From contig NZ_CP175698.1 in NCBI RefSeq assembly GCF_046097095.1, positions 372,001-436,000 on the forward strand: a stretch of DNA of 64,000 bases, written 5' to 3'. Positions 58,652-64,000 of the stretch are shown here, piece by piece. Made by a program: the position numbers and the translations under genes. Under the pieces are notes generated by a model that saw nothing but the letters and a program-made list of their open reading frames with translations, made no database searches and was not told where the DNA came from. The DNA is from Natrinema sp046097095. Lineage in GTDB: Archaea > Halobacteriota > Halobacteria > Halobacteriales > Natrialbaceae. Position 1 is the first letter of the stretch. Every line of letters starts with the position of its first letter.

Positions 58652-59944
58652 TCAGTCGCCGCGAAGTTCGTTCACGTGGTCGATCCGGCGCTGGACGAGG
58701 TCCGCCTTTCCGATGTCGTGACGGACGTGCAGCCCCTCCTCGCCGGCAACGGCGAGCGCGTCCTCGGCCATCTCCTCGGCCTCGTCGATCGAGTCGGCGA
58801 CGCCGACCAGCGCGAACGACCGAGACGTGGTCGTGTAGATGCCGTCGTCGCGTTCGTCCACACTGGCGTAGTACAGCAGGGCATCGCCGGCGCTCTCCTC
58901 GTCGACCTGCACCTTCGCGCCGGCCTCGGGGTCCGTCGGGTACCCCTCGGGAACGGCGTACTTACAGACCGTCGCCTGGGAGGCAAAGTCGAGTTCCGGC
59001 GGGGCCTCGCCGTCGCGGGCGGCGGTGAGTATCTCGAGGAAATCCGTCTCGAGCACCGGCAGCGTGTTCATCGCCTCGGGGTCGCCGAAGCGGGCGTTGA
59101 ACTCGACGACGCGGGGGCCGGTCTCGGTCAGCATGAACTGGCCGTAGAGGATACCCCGATAGTCCTCGAGGGCGTCGACGGTGGCCTCGATGATCGAGAC
59201 GGCGTCGTCGTAGTCCGCGGCGGTCATAAAGGGCAGTTCGTTCGTCGCGTCGGAGTAGCTGCCCATGCCGCCCGTGTTTGGACCCTCGTCTCCCTCGTAG
59301 GCGCGCTTGTGGTCCTGGACCGCGGGGGCAGTCCGGAACTCGCCGTTGGCGACGAACGCCTGCACGGTGAACTCCTCGCCGATGAGCCGCTCCTCGAGGA
59401 CGATCTGGTCGTAGTCCGCGTCGCGGATGTACTCCTTGCCCTCTTCGGCGGTCACCTGATCGCCGATGACCTTGACGCCCTTCCCGCCGGTGAGGCCGGC
59501 GGGCTTGATCGCGAGGTCACCATCGTACTCGTCGATGAAGTCGCAGGCGGCCTCCATGTCGTCGAAGGTCTCGAAATCGGGACAGCCCGGGATGTCGTGT
59601 TCCTCCATGAACTGGCGCTGGAAGGCCTTGTCCGTCTCGATGCGGGCGTCGTCCTCTTTCGGCCCGAAGGCGTAGATTCCCGCCGCCTCGAGCGCGTCGG
59701 CGACCCCGACCTCCAGCGGCGCTTCGGGGCCGATGACGGCGATCGTCGCGCCGACGTCTTCGGCGTAGTCGACGACGGCCTCTGGATCGGTCGTCTCGAG
59801 CGTCTCGAACCCGGTCGCGATGCGGGCGATACCGGGGTTTTTGTTGCCGGCACAGGCGTAGAGGTCGGCCTCGCTGTCCGCAAGCGCGCGGGCGATGGCG
59901 TGTTCGCGGCCGCCGCCCCCGACCAGCAGCACGTTCTCTCGCAT
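58652..59944 (-). CDS. purD: Phosphoribosylamine--glycine ligase
   Basis: A 430-residue GARS, the second step of purine synthesis (phosphoribosylamine + glycine + ATP). The N-domain has LLVGGGGREHAIARALADS and VIGPEAPLEVGVADALEAAG; the ATP-grasp part has LAIKPAGLTGGKGVKVIGD, VLEERLIGEEFTVQAFV, MGSYSDATNELPF and FNARFGDPEAMNTLPVL. The length is typical. It is stand-alone; purL is at the other end of the window. Upstream are a TATA-like GCTTACAGG and an ATGCAT palindrome near 60000. Confidence 0.96.
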   Translation of the reverse strand: MRENVLLVGGGGREHAIARALADSEADLYACAGNKNPGIARIATGFETLETTDPEAVVDYAEDVGATIAVIGPEAPLEVGVADALEAAGIYAFGPKEDDARIETDKAFQRQFMEEHDIPGCPDFETFDDMEAACDFIDEYDGDLAIKPAGLTGGKGVKVIGDQVTAEEGKEYIRDADYDQIVLEERLIGEEFTVQAFVANGEFRTAPAVQDHKRAYEGDEGPNTGGMGSYSDATNELPFMTAADYDDAVSIIEATVDALEDYRGILYGQFMLTETGPRVVEFNARFGDPEAMNTLPVLETDFLEILTAARDGEAPPELDFASQATVCKYAVPEGYPTDPEAGAKVQVDEESAGDALLYYASVDERDDGIYTTTSRSFALVGVADSIDEAEEMAEDALAVAGEEGLHVRHDIGKADLVQRRIDHVNELRGD

Positions 59945-60170
59945 GATCGATAGCGGAACGCACGAACCTGTAAGCGTTGCTCTTTTCTCGGATGGAAGTA
60001 TGCATGCTCGTGGGTACTACGGTCCCTCGCTCGAGCGACCGCTCCGAACCGGCCGACACCGCAGACCGAGGCGGAAACGGATACCAGCGGACGAACGGGG
60101 AGTGTCCGTCGTCCGGCCAGTAGCGGCACTACTTCTGGGGCACACCGGTAAACAGTTACAGCAGACCGTA

Positions 60171-61022
60171 TCAGTCGGTGCTGCGGCGGAGGAAGTCGTC
60201 GTCGAAGGTGAGGCTCTCCTCGTCGACGAGGCTGTACTCGGCGGCCACGAGATTCCCCGCGGGATCGAAGATTTCGGATTCGTCGCGCATCACGTACAGC
60301 CGTCCCGTGTCCGTCTGTGCGCCCTCTTGCGCGAAGAGGAGGAACCGCTGGTTCGTACCCAGGTATCTTGCGTGAACGGTGTTGTACGCGGTGAACAGGC
60401 CGCTCTGCTCGACGTCCTGTGGAACCCACCCCTGTGCCCCCGAGGTGATCTCGAACAGCGCGCTCGAGTAGAAGTCGTCGGGACGGACGGCCGCCTCACC
60501 GCCTCCGTTCTCCAGAATCTCGAAGTCTTCGTTCTCGTCGAGCTCGAAGGGGAGATCAGACCGTTCGAGCGGCCGGAACTCCACCTGGATGAGGCCAGGT
60601 GACGGAACCTCCCGCTCCGTCCTGTCCGACAGCAGATCGTCGAAGACGTAGACGTTCCCCTGCTGGACCTGTACGTTCGGCGGAACGAAGATGTATCCCT
60701 CTTCGTTCGTGTTGAAGTACTCGATAACGCGGACCTCGTAGTTTCGCACTGCCTCCGGGTTCTGCACCACGGGGGCGTTCTCGAGCGGCGGCGAAACGAT
60801 CCTGAAGATCGCGCCGGAGAAAAACGTCTCGCGAGTGGCGATCACCTCTTTGAATCTCGTGTCGCCCTGTCCGTTACTGTCATCGCCCTCCGACTGCCGT
60901 GTCGTCGTGTTCCTGTTCTGAGCCGACCCCGTTCCGGGCAGTCCGATCGCGAGGGCGCTCGCAGCCGTCGCGCCAGCCCGGACGAACCGGCGTCTCGTCT
61001 CGGAACGTGCCGTATCTCTCAT
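60171..61022 (-). CDS. Tat-exported haloarchaeal protein of unknown function
   Basis: A 283-residue protein. The N-terminus is a Tat signal: RRRFVRAGATAASALAIGLP with the twin Arg, then GSAQ as a likely cleavage site. A Thr/Gln/Ser/Asp-rich linker follows, and then a beta-rich region (NYEVRVIEYFNTNEEGYIFV; VQQGNVYVFDDLL; NQRFLLFAQEGAQTDTGRLY). No enzyme motif is seen. It acts outside the cell or at the membrane. It is monocistronic. Confidence 0.75.
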   Translation of the reverse strand: MRDTARSETRRRFVRAGATAASALAIGLPGTGSAQNRNTTTRQSEGDDSNGQGDTRFKEVIATRETFFSGAIFRIVSPPLENAPVVQNPEAVRNYEVRVIEYFNTNEEGYIFVPPNVQVQQGNVYVFDDLLSDRTEREVPSPGLIQVEFRPLERSDLPFELDENEDFEILENGGGEAAVRPDDFYSSALFEITSGAQGWVPQDVEQSGLFTAYNTVHARYLGTNQRFLLFAQEGAQTDTGRLYVMRDESEIFDPAGNLVAAEYSLVDEESLTFDDDFLRRSTD

Positions 61023-61151
61023 ACTGAATCAGTTGCCCTTCTCGGGTCGCGTCTGATTTCGCTCCGTCGGTGGATAGTCCCGGTGCAAGATTTTGCAGCC
61101 GTCCGGGAGCTACGGGCGACCGCGGCCGTGACGGGAGTTTGTGACCGCCGC

Positions 61152-61769
61152 TCAGCCATCGGTGCCGGATCGGAGCCGTTCCTGAAAGAATTCCACGAGG
61201 CCGTCGACGTGACCGGCCCCCCAGATCGCCACGATCAACCCGCCGACCGCGTTGAACACCAGATCGGTGACGATGTCGTCGATTCCGTAGACGGTGACTG
61301 CCACGCCTCCGAGAGCGAACTCGAGGACCTCCCAGAAGACGCCCATCGCGAGGACGAAGACGACGATGAACGCGGCCCGAAACGTCGACGGGACGTCCAT
61401 CTCGTCGGAGTGAAGTTCAAACGCGCGAAAGGCCGCGTAGCCCAGTCCCGCGACGATCGACGCCGAAACAGTGTGGGCGATCTCGTCATACCACTGATAC
61501 TGTCGGTACGGACCGAGCACCCCGACGGTGTGGAGGTTCACGGCGACGGTGATCCAGAGAACGAGGCCGGCGTCCATCGAGTAGCCGTACTCCCGGCGCA
61601 ACAGCGCCGGCAGTAGCGTGATCGCGAGCGCCAGTCCCGCCGTTCCGAAGATACCGAACTGGCCCGTCACGAGCCCGTAGCCCAAAATGACGACGAGCGT
61701 GAGTTGCAACCCCCGAACGACGGTTCGCTCCTGAGATTCCGACAGCTCCATCATCTCACTGAACGTCAT
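61152..61769 (-). CDS. YjdF-like membrane protein
   Basis: A 205-residue protein with about six membrane helices. The pair YDEIAHTVSASIVAGLGYAA and VFWEVLEFALGG, with His and Glu in membrane segments, recalls the YjdF/DUF2238 family of unknown function. The ATG at 61769 overlaps the stop of the upstream gene (61766-61769), so the two are translationally coupled. The longer open frame to 62180 is an antisense-like shadow of that gene. Confidence 0.7.
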   Translation of the reverse strand: MTFSEMMELSESQERTVVRGLQLTLVVILGYGLVTGQFGIFGTAGLALAITLLPALLRREYGYSMDAGLVLWITVAVNLHTVGVLGPYRQYQWYDEIAHTVSASIVAGLGYAAFRAFELHSDEMDVPSTFRAAFIVVFVLAMGVFWEVLEFALGGVAVTVYGIDDIVTDLVFNAVGGLIVAIWGAGHVDGLVEFFQERLRSGTDG

Positions 61770-62353
61770 GCTGATCCCGATCCGTTCGTCGTTCGATGAC
61801 TGACGGTCCCGGCCAGCTCGAATCGGCTGAAATACCACCTGAAGAGCACGCCCAGCGCCAGTCCCACGGCGGTGACGATGACGAAGTCCCACTGAAGCTC
61901 GGTCTGCGTTCGCAGATACTCCGTCCCGAGCCACCGATCCGAGTAGAACTGCACGACGGTCCAGAGCGCCTGCAGCGCCATCGTCAGTAAGACCCCGAAG
62001 AAGACGGCGAACCGACGGCTCAGATCGACCGACGAAAACGCCTCGAGTTCGACGACGATGACCAGCGCGAGCGTCGCGACGGCCAGATACGCGACGGTTT
62101 CGAACGAGACGCCGCCCGCGCCGGCGATCACGGCGACCGCGGCGACTGACAGCAGCGGCCAGGGAACCATCGCCGTCCAATCACGCGTCACGAGCGCCGG
62201 TCCCGCTGTGACGGCCACGATGATCAGTTCGAAGCCGCCCCAGAGCGGCAGGGCCCCCACCGCGTTTTTGACGCCGTCGAGGGCCACGACACCCGTCAGT
62301 AGCCACCCGACGGCGGCGTTCACTCGCTCGTCAGGGGCGAGCGCCTCGAGCAC
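61766..62353 (-). CDS. Membrane protein of unknown function, coupled to the YjdF-like gene
   Basis: A 195-residue protein with five or six hydrophobic helices (VGWLLTGVVALDGVKNAVGA; FELIIVAVTAGPALV; MVPWPLLSVAAVAVIAGAG; a later FGVLLTMALQALWTVVQFYS). The C-terminus is polar and ends NGSGSA. It overlaps the YjdF-like gene by 4 bases. No family is recognised; the two may form a membrane complex. Confidence 0.65.
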   Translation of the reverse strand: MLEALAPDERVNAAVGWLLTGVVALDGVKNAVGALPLWGGFELIIVAVTAGPALVTRDWTAMVPWPLLSVAAVAVIAGAGGVSFETVAYLAVATLALVIVVELEAFSSVDLSRRFAVFFGVLLTMALQALWTVVQFYSDRWLGTEYLRTQTELQWDFVIVTAVGLALGVLFRWYFSRFELAGTVSHRTTNGSGSA

Positions 62354-62511
62354 GACTCAAATGCTAGCGCCCCGCCCACTAAAACCCGCACCCGGCTTTA
62401 CAGTTCGCAAGAGCGCGACGACCGGTTCGTTCGGCCGGTCTCAGAGACGGGCAGTGGCGAGTCCATGTCTCGAAACGCGGACCTGGGACCGATACCGATA
62501 ACTTCGCACGG

Positions 62512-62525
62512 TCGGAAGCTTCCGA
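62512..62525. promoter_or_regulatory. Perfect palindrome before the thyA start
   Basis: TCGGAAGCTTCCGA is a 14-base perfect palindrome ending 3 bases before the thyA ATG. A TATA-like GATACCGATAAC near 62494-62505 would place the transcription start next to the ATG, so the palindrome could be an operator between TATA and start. Confidence 0.45.
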
Positions 62526-62528
62526 TCA

Positions 62529-63545
62529 ATGCGACAGTACCTCGAGCTCGTCGACACGGTCCTCTCGGAAGGCACGCACAAGCCCAACCGGACCGGCGTC
62601 GACACGATTTCGTCGTTCAGCGAACACTACGAGGTCGATCTGCGGGAGGGGTATCCGCTGCTCACGACCAAAGAGATGGACGGCTACCGCTGGAACTCGA
62701 TGCTCCACGAAGTCTGCTGGTATCTCTCCGGCGAGGAACACATCCGCCAGCTCCGCGAGGAGACCAAGATCTGGGACGCCTGGGCCGACGACGAGGGGCG
62801 ACTCGATACGGCCTACGGCCGGTTCTGGCGGCGGTTCCCGGTTCCCGACGACGACGCGCGACTCGAGGGGGAGTCCTGGCCCGACGCCGCCCACCGGTGG
62901 GTCACTGAAGAGGCCGACGGACGACAGACGTTCGACCAACTGCAGTACGTAATCGACACGCTCTCCGAGTCGCCGAACTCGCGCCGACTGGTGGTCAACG
63001 CCTGGCACCCCGCGAACGCCGCCGTCTCGACGCTGCCGCCTTGCCACTACAGCTTCGTCTTCAACGTGCAAGGCGACCGACTGAACTGCCATCTGACGCA
63101 GCGATCGGGCGACACCGCACTCGGGATTCCGTTTAACATCGCGGCTTACGCGCTCCTGACGAAGGTCATCGCCCAGCAGACCGGGTTCGAGCCCGGCACC
63201 TTCGCCCACACCGTCGTCGATGCCCACGTCTACTGCGGTCGCGGCGCACGCGGCGACTGGTACGCCGACAATCTCGAGGCGCTCCAGTCCAGACTGGCCG
63301 AGGCCGACGAGCGCGCAGACTACCTCGACGTCAAGGCGTGGCTCGAGTCCGAAGCGCCCGCCGAGGCCGAGGGCGACGAGCGCCTCGATCACGTCCCCGG
63401 GCTGCTCGAGCAACTCTCGCGAGAACCGCTCGAGCGACCGACGCTCGAGGTGGCCGACGTTTCGATCGACGAACTCTCCTACGAGGACGTCGAGCTTCGC
63501 GACTACAAGTCCCACGACGGCATCGAGTTCGCGGTGGCCGAATGA
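62529..63545 (+). CDS. thyA: Thymidylate synthase (ThyA type)
   Basis: A 338-residue classic ThyA. It methylates dUMP with methylene-tetrahydrofolate. Motifs: KPNRTGVDTISSFSEHYEV, the Cys172 nucleophile in LPPCHYSFVFNVQGDRLNC, then HLTQRSGDTALGIPFNIAAY and the Tyr/His near VVDAHVYCGRGARGD. It is longer than E. coli ThyA (264), mainly through a tail of haloarchaeal character. The ATGA overlap (63542-63545) couples it to the DHFR gene, which would regenerate its folate. Confidence 0.96.
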   Translation: MRQYLELVDTVLSEGTHKPNRTGVDTISSFSEHYEVDLREGYPLLTTKEMDGYRWNSMLHEVCWYLSGEEHIRQLREETKIWDAWADDEGRLDTAYGRFWRRFPVPDDDARLEGESWPDAAHRWVTEEADGRQTFDQLQYVIDTLSESPNSRRLVVNAWHPANAAVSTLPPCHYSFVFNVQGDRLNCHLTQRSGDTALGIPFNIAAYALLTKVIAQQTGFEPGTFAHTVVDAHVYCGRGARGDWYADNLEALQSRLAEADERADYLDVKAWLESEAPAEAEGDERLDHVPGLLEQLSREPLERPTLEVADVSIDELSYEDVELRDYKSHDGIEFAVAE

Positions 63546-64000
63546 GCGCGGACGAGGACCGAGACGCGACGGCGGCCACACCGCCGGAACTCGAGACCGA
63601 CCGCGAACTCGTCGGCATCGTCGCCGTCGCCGACAACGGCGTCATCGGGACGGACGGCGAGATGCCCTGGCATATCCCCGCGGACCTGCAGCACTTCAAG
63701 GAGGCCACGATGGATCACCCCGTCATCATGGGCCGGGTGACCTACGAGGGCATTCTCGAGACGCTGGGCGAACCGCTCCCCGGGCGAACGACGGTGGTCC
63801 TGACGAGTCGGGATCTCGAGACGCCGGAGGGAGCCGTCGTGGCCCACGGGCTCGAGGAAGCAGTCGAGGCGGCGAACACGGCCGCGCGGGAGAACCACGA
63901 CGACGTCGATCGAATCTTCGTCGCGGGCGGCGCGACCGTCTACGAGCAGTTCCTGCCCGCGGTCGACCGGCTGGTCGTGACTGAAGTTCACGACGAACCC
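63542..64000 (+). CDS. Dihydrofolate reductase (3' end beyond the window)
   Basis: An open frame from the ATG at 63542 to the window end, 153 codons so far. After an acidic 24-residue lead come LVGIVAVADNGVIGTDGEMP, WHIPADLQHFKEATMDHPVI, MGRVTYEGIL, RTTVVLTSRDLETP, and IFVAGGATVYEQFLPAVDRL. These are the folate and NADPH motifs of DHFR. It overlaps the thyA stop in an ATGA arrangement, the thyA-DHFR pairing expected in haloarchaea. The C-terminus lies outside the window. Confidence 0.92.
   Translation, partial: MSADEDRDATAATPPELETDRELVGIVAVADNGVIGTDGEMPWHIPADLQHFKEATMDHPVIMGRVTYEGILETLGEPLPGRTTVVLTSRDLETPEGAVVAHGLEEAVEAANTAARENHDDVDRIFVAGGATVYEQFLPAVDRLVVTEVHDEP

Noticed and set aside
58676..59953. 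425-codon frame antisense to purD
   Set aside because: Mirror of the purD codons; composition lacks the acidic haloarchaeal signature.
1..64000. CRISPR arrays, tRNA or rRNA genes, insertion sequences, integrases
   Set aside because: No regularly spaced repeats, no cloverleaf-like sequence that I could recognise and no transposase or integrase motifs were seen; a short tRNA could still be missed without a folding program.

Overview
The window is a high-GC chromosomal segment of a halophilic archaeon. The evidence is proteins rich in Asp and Glu, many leaderless starts with a TATA box about 27 bases upstream, and haloarchaeal families (HalX and HalOD1 domains, TbsP-like regulator, DUF7504-type protein, two-subunit Ser-type beta-ketothiolase, propionyl-CoA carboxylase with a PccX-like small subunit). 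A member of the Natrialbales (Natrinema/Haloterrigena type) is my inference. It reads as stable core genome: I saw no rRNA, tRNA, transposase, integrase or CRISPR array. The only mobile-like genes are one AbrB/PIN toxin-antitoxin pair.

Layout. 1-8.2 kb: cupin end, an asparagine-synthase-like gene with a PHP gene, purL, a HalX response regulator facing a PAS/GAF sensor with a decayed kinase core, then UPF0179 and a small conserved gene. 8.2-16.6 kb: a four-gene operon of two different PrkA kinases, YeaH/YhbH and SpoVR, with three hairpins before spoVR. 16.7-21 kb: HEAT-repeat protein, YjbQ, receiver-only regulator, SDR and a sodium-coupled transporter. 21-26.2 kb: acyl-CoA carboxylase genes (pccB, pccX, pccA) with an SPFH gene between them on the other strand. 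26.2-34.2 kb: small zinc and beta-grasp proteins, a probable frameshifted gene, HalOD1, thioesterase, RNase H-like nuclease, acidic membrane protein, and an OB-fold/thiolase pair. 34.4-42.3 kb: APC-Usp transporter, hflX, FUN14, SBDS, proteasome alpha and RNase P subunits, the remains of the archaeal proteasome/exosome superoperon. 42.4-50.3 kb: palindromic spacer, TbsP-like regulator, a CHAT-type protease candidate, glyA and folD. 50.4-58.6 kb: PqqD/OPT pair, zinc-ribbon protein, a hairpin-rich spacer that may encode a small RNA, PadR, MgtC/DUF4010, class III aminotransferase and the toxin-antitoxin pair. 58.6-64 kb: purD, a Tat-exported protein, two coupled membrane proteins, thyA and the start of a DHFR gene.

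Themes. Purine, one-carbon and thymidylate genes recur (purL, purD, glyA, folD, thyA, DHFR). Several have perfect dyads at the promoter or start codon, which could be operators. Propionyl-CoA carboxylase and the Ser-type ketothiolase pair suggest C3/C5 acyl-CoA or polyhydroxyalkanoate metabolism. The points most worth following are the CHAT-type protein, the pseudokinase beside an orphan HalX regulator, the double-PrkA operon, the structured spacer at 54.3-54.5 kb, the MoaD-like protein ending in Cys-Cys, and the frameshifted small gene near 27 kb.
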